A stretch of 64,000 nt of DNA from Larus michahellis (lineage: Eukaryota; Chordata; Aves; Charadriiformes; Laridae), in assembly GCF_964199755.1 (NCBI RefSeq), contig NC_133914.1, positions 682,001 through 746,000 on the forward strand, written 5' to 3'. The notes below the pieces were generated by a model, which was not told the origin of the DNA, did no database searches, and saw only the letters and a program-made list of their open reading frames with translations. Shown piece by piece: positions 53,066 to 64,000 of the stretch. Both the position numbers and the translations under genes were made by a program. Positions within the stretch are counted from its first letter, which is position 1; every line of letters begins with the position of its first letter.

Positions 53066-56000
53066 CTGCGGAAAAGAGAGGGATATGTCAGGGATGGGGA
53101 ACGCTTGAGCCAAGGGACACGGAGGGAGCGGCGGGGCCGGCCAGCCGGGGTCCCCTCCGGAGCTGACGCAGAGGCATGGGGCATCTTCACAGCAGTTTCA
53201 CCCCGAAACCTGTCTGCAAAACGCCCCGCGGACCACCAAAACGTCTCATTTGGAGCACGTCTTGAGATACTACGGGAAAAAGCCCCTCGCGCGGGGATTC
53301 CCGGGAAGCCTGCAGCTCTGACAGCCTGACTTGGACAAACCCAGCGCCTTTTCGGAGTAATTAATTTCAGCAGAGCCGAAGCCAACTGACGGGGCAGCTC
53401 TGGCAGCCAGCCGCGGGCAAGGTGGCAGCAGCCACGGCCCCTTGGGCTGGTGGCCAGCAGCGTCTACAAGCTCAGGGTCTGGCTGGGGGCACTGCTACAG
53501 GTAGCGCTCCTCTCCTTCCCAGACACCAGGCAAGGCGGCTCCTGGATAATTGTGCCAAAATAATGAAGTCCTGACGCTGCTCTAGGATGGCAGCGCATCC
53601 ACCTGAGCCTCCAGACACCGGTCTGGCTGCAACTTGCTGTTCCTTCCCCTCCGCGACAACTGGAAAATTCACATCCGTCGCCTGCGCAGCATCTGCTCAC
53701 CTCTTCCGAGCAGACACTGCCAGCAGCGCGGCACCGGCACCAACTGCTGATGGGACCAAGCCCTCGGCAGGACGGCCCAAACCCTTCTGCTACGTACAAC
53801 CACCACCGAGGGAAACCGAAGTTCGCATCCCCACGGTCCCCGCGTGAGCTCAAGCTCCAAATATCCCAGCTCAGCTTTCATCACGGCTTGTGCTTGCAAC
53901 GCTCATCCTGGCACGCCTGCCGTTCTCTCCAGGGTCACCCCTCTGGGAAAGCAAGTGTCCGAAGCCCGGAAGACAGCCCAGCCTGTTCCTACCACCGTGC
54001 AGCACATTCCCATTTTCTCAAAACTGTCTCCAGCCTGGCTCATCAATTTATTTCGCTAATTCTGTTTTCATGAAAGCAGAGACCAAAGGAAATTACTGTG
54101 GATAAACAGATTAGCTGTGGCGACTTCATGCCAAGTATACAATGAGCGTTTTGGCCTTCATATCCCAGACACCACCACCGCTCTCCTACCAAGTAGGAGG
54201 CACAAAAGCCTCTTTGTGCTGCGTGACTAACACGGGCAACAAACCGAGCCATTGAAGGCAGGAAAGACAGCAACATTACTGACAGCAGCTGTCTGTTCAA
54301 ATGCATCTTAGACTGGAAAAGCATCCCTGGTTAGGCACCTGAACTTGAACTTCACACAGTTTAAGCCCCGAGGAGGGAACACCCCAAGGCGGGAGACAGC
54401 CACTGCATTAACAACTCCGCTTCCCTAATACCAGTGTGACAAGGCACAGGGGATTCCCAGCTCCTGAGGATCCCAAAAAGTCCCTCCAGCTGGGCATTAC
54501 CTTCACTACCTGCTTTCATTCATGCCTTCAGGCAGGCGATGCTCTCTGCTAAAGGGAGTTATTTTCCCCACAGCGTATTTCCATGCCGTTAAGCAGCTCG
54601 CTGTATAGCTTCGGTAACTGTTTATAGTTCAGCTTGTTTACGGAGAGAGGAAAATGAATCTTACTCATTGCCACATGCAGATGCCATTCATAAGATGAAA
54701 GCTGAACTAGCTTTAAAAAGAAAATATGCAGTCACCCAATCCTTTACTGCTGGCACCTCAGATATAAGGCCTATTGTTTTCAACACTTGGTGATCTACAG
54801 AGTTGTGGTTAAATTGGGCTCCCACGCCTCTCAGTCTACCCAAATTGATAGCCTTATGCAACTCAAATTAGCTAAACTTCATTGACTACTTACATATTGA
54901 CCAGAATTGTTCCACCTAGTCAAAGGGAGGCCTTCATATGACACTTAAATCCATTTTTCAAGCAAATGCACAGTGCAGAGTCAGTATCAGCTAGTGGGTT
55001 TTTGAGGATAAGGAAGCAGATGGAACCATGCATTCATCCAGCTCAACAAAATATAATCTGTGAAAACCAGGCTGCAGCAAAAGTAGTGCTGTGGGTGGAA
55101 ATTCAGAGCTCTGAAAATATTCTAAAGCTACAAGGAAATTAAAAGATATTTCCATAGTTTAAAAATGGAATTTTAGAAGTGTCACCTTTGAAAAAATCAA
55201 GCTAGATAAGAGTCTAAAACCACAGAATGCCCTCAGTTGTTCAGACCTGGATAATCTGTAGGGTATAAATATCCTGCCCCGTAAACTACCTGAGGTTCTC
55301 CTCAGTAAGTTTTTGCTCAGAGCGTGGAGCAGCGCTGGAAAACAGCTGGTCAACCACAAGCAATTCCCACCTACATGCAACCGCTGCAGGCAATTCCCAA
55401 CTATGTGCAGCCCCTTCCCTGTCAAGAGAACAGTATTCCCAGACGTACCATAAGCTTCATAGGTTTCCTGTGCTTCCCCGTGTCCATAATCATAGTATTC
55501 TGTGTCCCTGGAAGAGTAATTATGTTGGTTACATACAGTGCTGAAATCGTATTCCTAAACTGACACAACTTGCACGAACACTTGAAAAGCAAAGATGCCC
55601 AGTGTTGCTCGTGGCTGCACTGCGGCTGATCACTGCTTTTACAGAATTGTCAAGGACACCAGGACACTCCCAAAAGTTATTTCCCAGGCGCTCCTGGATT
55701 CCAGCAGAACAAGGCACCTTCCCTACAGCTCAAACTCAGAAACCAGCGTTTCCATTCCCTTAACATAAAAAAAGGTCATGCATAATTTTCTCCGTAGCAT
55801 ACGGGAGACAAGGAAACTTACCCTTGGCCCTGGCTGTAGTAGCCTTCATACCCCTCATAGCTCTGGTCTGCGTATGCATCATCATAGCCCTGAAATGGAC
55901 GATGACATAAACGGTGTTAATGGAAGGACTGAAGGTTAATGCCTCATCAAGAGTAATGGCAAAACTGAAAACAGCAGCTTTCGGAGGAGCCTGTGAATCC

Positions 56001-59000
56001 TTGCCTGCCACAGGGAAGGCGCTCAATCATCAGACACGGGTAGCCAGGATCTGCTTGTGTCCCATGGCTTGGGAGGAACGACCCACACTAATATTCACAA
56101 CGCATTTAAAGTAATTTACGTGTCCAAGGCTGCAGTTTGTCTGCGGTACAAATCCATCTGCCAGGAGGCCTGTAACGGTGTTATCTAAACCACAGATTTA
56201 CAGGCAGACAAAACCCAACCTATCAACTTGTGATTGGTTTCAGCGGAAAAACTGAGAAGTTTTACTGAGAGGACAAACGGACTTCTTAAAAGCATCAATA
56301 TTTGGGATGATTCCCCAAAATGCTATTGCGCGTCAAAACCAGTCATTGTCTTTTCCCTTTAGAATACCAAGACCAAAGATGAGAAGATAAGCTTGGCAGG
56401 AAGGTGGTGCTTAGTTATACGACTTGCAATGTCACCATGTTTACTTCAAGGATTTTAGGGGAAGTGAGAAACCTTTGGTGTTTCTTGCTCAAAGAACTCT
56501 CCTGCAGAAAGAGAACGTGATGTGAACTACATCAATCTTTGTGATGTAGTTTTTCTACCCTGCACTGATAGTTACGGCAACATTTCAGTTTTAGAAAAAC
56601 CACCCCTTACTCTGCATTTAGGACACTAGCAGGTCCCTCAGCACCGTGCCAGTGACTGGTGGCCACTTCTTCAGTGGCTGTTAGCTCTTATTTCAATAAT
56701 GTTCAATATCTAATATATGAGGTGTCCCTGTCCGTGGCAGGGGAGCCGGAACTAGACGATCTTTAAGGTCCCTTCCAACCTAAACCACTCTAGGATTCTA
56801 TGATCAGCTACCTGGAATAAAAACCCCCTAAGATATATAGTTTCTTACATATTCCTCATAGGTTTCTGGTGCGGGAGGAGGAGGAAGCGGTATTCTCTGA
56901 ATGCCGGCTGCTCGCGCTCTGGGTGCAGGAGCCCCCCGTACTGCTGGGGGAGGAGGTACTCCGCGGGCTACAGCAGCTCCCCTGGCAATGGCACCCCGCA
57001 CCGGGGCTCCTCGCACGAGGGCCCCCCGAGGAGGAGGAGGGGGAGGACCAACACCACGGCCCCTGGAAAGGAGATAAAAAGGACTGTGAAGAGCTACTGG
57101 GGTACTGCTCGTGTGCTGAAAGCTGAGGGCAGTGCACGCACTTCTTACACCAACTTTAAAATGCAATAGCTTGATAAATAAACACAGACACAATTAACTA
57201 AGCCATGAATTCTTTACCAAAAGTGACAGCACAAGAATTATTAACATTGTTGTATTGCAGGATTTACAAAACCCTCTTCTGAGATGAGAATTCTACTGCA
57301 TCAGATATTGTACAGAGGAAGAAATAAATCTAAGATAGAGCTTCGACCAAGTAATTTCTCAGAACTCATTTTAAACAACCCTTTATCACCAACCTGTAAT
57401 GACTGCCAGACCTCCGGGACTGTAAAGATCAATGATGAGATGAGCAGGGACACTTCTGGGCTAAACACTCAGAAGCAAAGACTCTCCCCCATGAAACAGG
57501 TAGCGAAGCAAGAACTATAGTAAAAGAGTTTTATCACCAATTTATGCCAATGCCTTGACAGCAACGACAGAATAATGCCATCCTATAACTTTCAAGAGGA
57601 AGATCAGTTTAAATTGAAAATGCCTATTCTGCCGAAGGCTATGGAAGCCAACACAGCGTATCTATCTACGCAGGATTTCATAGGTCAATTTCTGAAAGGT
57701 TACTTTATGAAGATACTAATTGCAGACATCGAAAATAACACAGAAGACATCCAATGTGTTAGATTACTAGATTACATCTCAAAACATACAAAACATTTGA
57801 CGCCAGCTTGCTAAAAGCAAGCCTGCAACACAAGGCTAGAAAGCCTTGGCCAAAAGCCAAGGTCAAGGCCAACAGCTGATGTGCAAGAACAAGCAGCTTC
57901 GCCTCATCTGGCAGGACAACTCCGAGCAAGATGCAGCATTTCCAGGTCTGTGCTTTTGGGAAAGGTACCTTGGAACAGGTGGAGGCGGCGGTGGAGCTGC
58001 TCCCCTTCCCCGCACAGGGACTCCTCGGCCACGAGTTGGCTCTGGCACACCGTTCAGATAGGAGAGCTCCAAGAATTGCTCCTGACAGATATCATCCATC
58101 ATATCCTAAAGAGGGGAAAGAGTCAACTCCAAAGAACAGCTAACTAGCCAGCCTGCGCTCCAGGACATCACAGGCTACTGTGCTGCAGTAAAAATATCCC
58201 GATAGTCCTAAATTAAAATCTCCTTGTTAGTTTTACCGGGATTTGCTCAGCAGGCAGCAGTGTACAACTGCCAGCTTTCCCCAAATCATCCAAGAAGGGC
58301 ACGCCACCTGCGTGTCCAGGGGCTGCAGTGAGCACTACAGCTGGTCCCTGGGAAGAGGACCTCGCTGGTAAGGGTCCTGGAGGCATCTGCTGGTGTTCTG
58401 CATCCCAGGGATGTCAGCAGGATTTATTTGCAAATGCTAGTGAGTTCAGAGGTGAAGTCAGGCAAGACATATCTCACCTCGAGCATCTTACAGCTCCTAT
58501 TTAAAGACAAGTAGCTGGCAATGAGCGCTCATACGGTAACAACATACTGCTGTGTTCCCGACACGCTGAAGGAACAGGACAGGATGCAGCCTGATGAAGA
58601 GCAAACACCCATTTGCAAATCCAGGCTGTCTCTTCAAATTCTTAGGAACACAGTATGTGTTTTTTATCATTGCACTCCATGCATTTTTATCGCCTCAGGG
58701 GACCTAGCTCCAGGAATTAGTACGGATCTCCGGTGACCCCGCAGAAGTCATGGCACCCCACCCCTCCCCTCAACACACAGGCAGTGTGGGCCTCGCGCTG
58801 AGGATCCTCACGATGCCATGGCAACACTACAAAGCAACGAGTCTCCTACCAGATGTGTCTTCACAGCACTGCTGGCTTCCATAGTGACTTCTCTGTCAAT
58901 TTTCACAAGTTTAACACATTGTTTGAAGGCAGCGACAGATGAGACACTTTAAATAGCAAGGCTGTACGCTTGCTTTAGCAAGCTGAGGTTTTGTACATCC

Positions 59001-62000
59001 CAGGGGCTCCTTGAAGATGACCTCTTTCCTTCAAAGACACTTCACATAGCAATCTCTCCTCCTCCCTGTGTCAGACTCTCAGAAATCACACAGTACCCAT
59101 CGCTTTTCCACACTTCCCTACTACCCACCGCTCTTGGGTCCCACCCGCCCCTGGTACTTGAGGCAGAACATCCGAGCTCCGAGTCTCAGCTGAGGCGCAG
59201 CGCTGAGGTACACCCAGCTCTCTACCTGCCAGCTCTCGGAATTACAGGCTGAGCCAGACAGAAGCAGGGACCACTGCGTGCTTCTTTCCCATTTCGTTTT
59301 TGTTTTTTTCCCTAATTTAGCAGGCAATACTATTGTTTGAATAACATACAAGAGACTCCAAGTTCTTGGAATCAGTCCCCTAGCTGTCACAAAACTGACC
59401 TGAAGTTGTCCAGAAAGGTCTTACAAGGTTCACCAGTAAAAGACATCCCCAAACAGATAACAAGTGTCATCTGTATAAATGCCTGATTAGCAAAGAGGTT
59501 CCTTCACATCGTACACATTCAAAGCAACAGAAATATTGATTTAACAGACGTGTCTCAAACTAGCTACAACACTGAATACTACTACCCAGCTGCCTGGGCA
59601 GTCACCCTCCTCATCCTCACACCACCCCTTCAGAGCAGAGCAAACATCTCCGTCCTTAGTTTCTGATCTGAGCAGTGACGTTTTCTAGACAGATTCCTAC
59701 ACTACAGTTCCAAGTCAGAGCAACCCATCCAAAAAGCCCCTTCCATGCCAGGCATGGCTAAAGTTCTTCTCCCACTAAAATGGAGACGTGGAGCTAGACA
59801 AGCTACTCATCCACCCCAGTGTCCACAGCTAGTACTGGGAGAGAGATGCCTACTCCAAGTGTTGTAGACAACTGCCCTGTAAGTGTATGCCTTTCTAAAT
59901 ATGGTTAGGGGATTAATACATGCCTTCATGCAAGACTAATGGGGTCATCTAAAGCTGCCGCACACACTCCATGCTTCAGGCTCCCTCCGCTCCACCAATT
60001 CCTGTAGCACGAGCCTCACACTGTGCAAATCTCACCCATCCTTACAGCCAGATTCCCAACCCATCCACCTCCTTCAAACAGAAGAGAACGTCAGTATACG
60101 TACTGGAACAAGGAACTTCTTGACTTCTTCCATGGCGTGAGCCATCAGAGCATACGCTTCACAAGGGGGTCCAAAAACTTCAATGAAGACATGCAAATCC
60201 ATATTTAGATGAGCATATTTAGGATCTCCCCCTTTACGCAGTTCTTCCTCCTGAAACAATGCAGATTAGAGATCACTAAAACCCAGTAAAATGCACAGAA
60301 GCTGTTTTTCTTTTACCTGTTTTCTAAGTCTTAAGAGGAGGTGTCTGTAAAAGCATTTTGGCTATGCAGGGACACAGATCACGGTAACGTACTACAAAAA
60401 GCCATATGCGATCTACACCTTCCACCTTTTTATAGCTGCCTTTTCAGGTGACTATGATATTTTTGTCAATGCACGGATGTCAGCCACCTTTTTGCCCGAA
60501 GTTTAAGCATATGCAAGCAGCGTTCCTCCTCTTCTACACCACCTTTCTGCCTGAGTTGGTCTTGAAGGTCTAGTGAAGTCTAATGCCTCAAACGAGCTTG
60601 CTCTTTAACTCTGCTCTTAGATACCTGTGTTATTCAGATGGCTTTACGAAGCTACAAATAAGCTAGAAATGTAAAAGCTTTTCATGCTGCTAAAGTAAAA
60701 AGCTGAATTAAGTGGCAACTCTGTTGACTGTTAGCTCAGTTTTGGGAATAAGCAGAAAGAAAAAAATTCTTTTCATTTTTTCTGCTCAAAAAACCCCTCC
60801 TGGCACTCTGTGATTCACTAAAGATTACCAGGAACCTACTCCTTCAACATCTTCAGTGAACCACGAGAATTTAAGGATTTCAGAGGGAACAGCTGAAAAA
60901 GGGGTTTGTTTTTTTTTTTTTTCCTTTTTCTTTTCTTAAGGGTAAACATTCCTTTAGGGAATGACTTCTCATGCAGTAGCTGGGATTCATTCTTATTTTA
61001 TAAACTTTGTACTTCACCTCCCGCACAAACTGTCTCTGCACCTAAGGGTACAGGACATCAAAGGGTGACGGGTCTCCAAGTCACGCTCATAAACAAAACA
61101 CACATCACACTTCTGCCCCAAACAAGATTGCTCCCAACATGCACCAAACAATTTGGGAAGGATGACTCCTACTGCCTTTGCTTTTGGATTTTAATGGTTT
61201 AATCTTTTATAAAATTCTTTGAGAACTGCTACTTCTCACAGCAATATGAAAGGCATTAATATATATGTATGTTTTCAGGGGTGATGCCCTTACCTTTGCT
61301 TTGTCTCGCATCGAACCCTTTCCAAGCACAGATATCTTGGCACCAGTTTCTTCCTGAAGTCTCTTGATAGTGTTGCCTTGAGGTCCCAAAATCTTTCCAA
61401 CAAAGTTGAACTGTAAATGAAGAAAAGAAAAAAAAAAATTACCTCCAGAGCTCAGCAGCCGTAACAAAAGCTCTTCCTAACGTTATGCTGGCTGACAAAA
61501 AAAAATTAGACACTCCATTTTCTCTTCACCTCACCAAAAAATACAGACCAAAAAATGCACAGGAAAATTTATATTCCAGAACATACTTTTCATCAAAAAA
61601 ATGCTCCAGCACAAAATCAAGCTAAATTAACTCACATAAAGCGTTTAATTCTAACATCTACTCTCCAGTAGTTTTACAGGGAGCAAGCCTTAAGAGTTAA
61701 ATGAGTTCTTAACTGTAAAACACAAAGCTCTAGATAGGAAAGTGTCTATTCTAGTAATAAAAGATCACAGCTATGCATCGCCATTTAGCTTTATCCCAAG
61801 ACATTTTAGAAATGTAATATATCAGAAATAAGATCCTGCAAGCCTGCATAGGAAAAATTCCATAGTGATAGTGGAACACTGGCATAACTCCTGATGACAC
61901 TTTGTCAGCTACTATCTCTAAGAGTCAGCCACAAAATCCATAGAAAATAAGCAAATCGCAGAGATTCAGTAAGCTATTTTCTGGCCCTCACCTTGGGGTA

Positions 62001-62119
62001 CTGTTTGACAGGTATCAGAACTCGTTCTTTCAGTTTCATATTCTTGTGGGAAAATAAATCCAGGTAGTTCTCTTCCTCATCCTTCTTTGTTGTTTCACCC
62101 TTCTGAATTTTTTCAATTT
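52968..62119 (-). CDS. KHDRBS1: KHDRBS1 (Sam68), STAR-family KH RNA-binding protein (exon 1 is right of the window)
   Basis: Nuclear RNA-binding splicing regulator and SH3/SH2 adaptor of Src-family kinases. Eight exons (61992-62119, 61294-61410, 60104-60250, 57969-58105, 56849-57062, 55822-55889, 55449-55507, 52968-53065) join in phase for 968 nt, about 322 residues (human total 443). In order: end of QUA1 ([19 protein letters not shown]); KH domain with GPQG loop in [22 protein letters not shown]2 ([19 protein letters not shown]); RG boxes and proline runs ([19 protein letters not shown]); a tyrosine-rich tail ([19 protein letters not shown]); and the C-terminal nuclear localisation segment [19 protein letters not shown] then PYGRY and TAA. 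The KH and tail match human Sam68 more closely than KHDRBS2/3. Four extra prolines follow RGRGVG compared with mammals. Confidence 0.97.
53066..55448 (-). other. KHDRBS1 intron 8
   Basis: About 2.4 kb between the last two exons. No transposon or exon recognised. Confidence 0.7.
55449..55507 (-). CDS. KHDRBS1: KHDRBS1 exon 8
   Basis: [19 protein letters not shown]; a 59-nt exon with TTCCAG acceptor and GTACGT donor. Confidence 0.93.
55822..55889 (-). CDS. KHDRBS1: KHDRBS1 exon 7
   Basis: [22 protein letters not shown] and a split Gly; tyrosine-rich, a kinase substrate region. Confidence 0.94.
56719..56803 (+). mobile_element. CR1 LINE, short 3' fragment in KHDRBS1 intron 6
   Basis: GAGGTGTCCCTGTCCGTGGC, GAACTAGACGATCTTTAAGG, TCCCTTCCAACCTAAACCA and an ATTCTATGATC end. 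An 85-bp remnant, antisense to the host gene, a different subfamily from the other two (GGAACTAGAYGATCTTTAAG type). Confidence 0.9.
56849..57062 (-). CDS. KHDRBS1: KHDRBS1 exon 6 (RG/proline-rich)
   Basis: [38 protein letters not shown], then [18 protein letters not shown]. Six Pro replace the two that I recall in mammals. Src-SH3 type proline motifs are present. Confidence 0.95.
57969..58105 (-). CDS. KHDRBS1: KHDRBS1 exon 5
   Basis: [38 protein letters not shown] and a proline run ending PVP. The RG repeats are arginine-methylation substrates in the family. Confidence 0.96.
60104..60250 (-). CDS. KHDRBS1: KHDRBS1 exon 4 (KH/QUA2)
   Basis: 49 codons, [49 protein letters not shown]. Donor GTACGT. 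Confidence 0.96.
61294..61410 (-). CDS. KHDRBS1: KHDRBS1 exon 3 (KH core)
   Basis: 39 codons, [39 protein letters not shown]. Contains the GPQG loop that contacts RNA. A symmetric exon, so skipping it keeps frame, as in the known Sam68 delta-KH form. Confidence 0.96.
61992..62119 (-). CDS. KHDRBS1: KHDRBS1 exon 2
   Basis: [43 protein letters not shown]. The acceptor is TTTAG after a T-poor tract; it needs a G from exon 1 to complete Glu. GETTKKDEE has one more residue than human GDSKKDDEE. Confidence 0.95.
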
Positions 62120-64000
62120 CTAAACAAGATAAAAATAGGGCTGCTTATATTCCTCAAACAAGCATCATTTTAGAGTTGGAATTATGACAGGACATACCAC
62201 CCTCATTCTCTGTGAATACAGGAACACTTGTAATTGTGTTAATGGAACCTGGATAGCCAGGTCACCTCTTCAGTGCTAGCCCACCTTGCCTCTTCCTCCC
62301 TTCACATCTAGGCATTCCAGAAGGCCAAAAACGGGATAATGAACAAAATAAGAAAGACCGGCAGAGAACGCCCTACAAATAACTTCAATAGGGAAGAGTA
62401 GGAAACTGTAAGTACAGTTTTGCGTATCACTTCTGCCGTGCCTTCCTCTCTCAGGCCCCAAGCTCATGCTTGGCGAAAGCAGTCCCCCGGCGTGGGCTCC
62501 TAACGCTCCAAAGAAACCGGCCCCGACTACGCTACTGGATCCACTCGCTGTAGAGCAGCAGCCATCAGCACATCAGGCAAGTCATTATCATTCATGCTGA
62601 TGCGCTATTTTATATCTGTAATTTAAGTAGTGGTGTCAACACATACTGACACTACGAATTTCAGTTAATATTCTGATTTTTATTTGTATATTGTGAATGA
62701 TAGAGTCTTGGAAAAACACTGCGGTGGCCTGACTGAACCAAAGGCATGCGGCAGCCTGAGGGGAATCTGGACGCAAATCCAAATAACCTTCTGGAAGTAG
62801 GTCATTAAGGTAGGCCAATTAGGAACTTGTACGCAAACACCTTCTCAAATCTGGCTAGAAATTAAACTTTCACTGAGAGATGGCAGGAGACAGTCACCTC
62901 AAAAGACGACCCAAATGGAGAAGACTCAAGATCATCTTCAAGGCAGGCATTTCTAGCACCATTTCTTACAGTCATTGATGCGCTTTCCTTTGTACAAGAC
63001 AAACGCCCAACATTTTTCAAAAGAACGTAGCCCGTAGCTGACTGGCTTTTCTTTTCCAGAGATGTCCAGTCACGTGCAATTTTTATTTAATGGCCAACAG
63101 CTAGATGACAAGTTCCCCAAATTTGGAGTTGTTATTATTAACGGCATCATTAACAATCCCAAATGATTGATGAACCATTATGCACTCTTTGGTGCAACTT
63201 AAAAAAATAACTGGTGATACCATACACAGCCATCACAAATTATCATTTACAGATGCTTATCAGGGGAGGAGCGTGACCCTTCCCTAAAAGTTAAATTACG
63301 CCATTTCATCAGCAAACCCAAGAACTATAAATATCTCTTCTGAGTCGAAAGCGCTCTAAATACAACTTCTCACATCTCAAGGGAAAGAGAGACACTTTCA
63401 CAAGATTAGACATATAACTGGATTAAAGCTGCAAGACAAAACTCAAACTGAAGACTGCTTAGTCATTCCCAGAGTTTAAAGAGGGCAGCTGCAGTATCTT
63501 GTGTTTCCGGTGATTTTCTGCCCATGTCAGAAACATTTACATTAAATGTTCATGTTTGTGGTTTTGGAAGGTTGGTCAGATAATTGACATGTTTTATCCA
63601 CCTACTAACAGTCTCGGATCACCCAAACAGCAGTAGGAACGATAGGTTACCATCACCCTCCTGGCTGGACAGGCAACCGCAGCCTTACCGGCTGAGAAGC
63701 ACGACCGGCATCTTTTAGATGGGGAAGGCCAGAAGGAAGTCAAGCAACACGATGGGAAACTAAAAAAACCCCAAACCTTAAGAAAACATGATCAGACCAT
63801 TGATCAATTTTTTAACTTTTCAGTTTTGGACACAGTAACATAAACTGGTTTTTAGTTTAGAGATCTAAATATAGAAGTTGGAGATTGTGTTGCATAAATA
63901 TGAAAAAAAGCCTAAATTTTGTATTTCTACTTGCAACAGCACCTTGGCTCCCTTACAAAAGTGTTACCATGACTCCTTAGTTTAAAAAAAATTACCGGAT
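62120..64000 (-). other. KHDRBS1 intron 1 (3' part)
   Basis: AT-rich. The first exon (coding MQRRD-type to MQLLTAE) was looked for and is not present, so it lies beyond the window. Confidence 0.75.

Larger units (their letters stand above)
55508..56848 (-). other. KHDRBS1 introns 6 and 7
   Basis: Introns 55508-55821 and 55890-56848. The latter contains a CR1 fragment at its 5' end. Confidence 0.7.
57063..61991 (-). other. KHDRBS1 introns 2-5
   Basis: Introns 57063-57968, 58106-60103, 60251-61293 and 61411-61991. Unique-looking, with a T14-type tract at 60908-60921; a CGATGCCATGGCAAC element lies at 58811-58825. No embedded gene seen. Confidence 0.65.

Overview
This is a vertebrate nuclear window, almost certainly from a bird. 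Every protein-coding feature is a spliced vertebrate gene with GT-AG introns. Three interspersed repeats end like the avian CR1 retroposon (a TTTAAGGTCCCTTCCAACC core followed by an ATTCTATG-type tail). Compact introns beside long, very GC-rich intergenic DNA full of minisatellites suggest an avian microchromosome. The species cannot be fixed from the sequence.

Layout. (1) Positions 1-14360: HDAC1 on the + strand, exons 2-14 plus the whole 3' UTR; exon 1 (about 16 codons) lies left of the window. (2) 14361-16370: a short intergenic stretch between convergent 3' ends. (3) 16370-18400: MARCKSL1 on the - strand, two coding exons in a CpG island. (4) 18400-36650: about 18 kb with no gene I can support. 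It is extremely GC-rich and holds two minisatellites, a CCCAT microsatellite, a GT/CA tract, two long near-perfect hairpins, two CpG-dense islands without a gene, and AT-rich islands that look like conserved non-coding elements. (5) 36650-45830: TMEM39B on the - strand, eight coding exons giving a complete 489-residue protein, with a probable CpG/Sp1-type promoter at 45.4-45.8 kb. (6) 45.8-50.4 kb: intergenic DNA with one CR1 copy; another lies in the TMEM39B 5' region. (7) 50.4-64.0 kb: KHDRBS1 (Sam68) on the - strand, eight coding exons from the QUA1/KH boundary to the stop and a long AT-rich 3' UTR; its first exon lies right of the window.

The genes do not form an operon-like unit. HDAC1 is the catalytic histone deacetylase of Sin3, NuRD and CoREST. 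KHDRBS1 is a STAR-family RNA-binding splicing and signalling adaptor. MARCKSL1 is a membrane, actin and calmodulin-binding PKC substrate. TMEM39B is a multi-pass ER membrane protein. Compared with the human order as I remember it (KHDRBS1, TMEM39B, KPNA6 ... LCK, HDAC1, MARCKSL1, TSSK3), the arrangement here is explained by one inversion whose junction falls in the repeat-rich 18.4-36.6 kb interval. I consider this the most interesting structural point. I found no credible new defence, mobile or enzymatic system. The most notable sequence oddities are a perfect 46-bp inverted repeat with a 7-nt loop at 30122-30220 and a second hairpin at 36205-36306.
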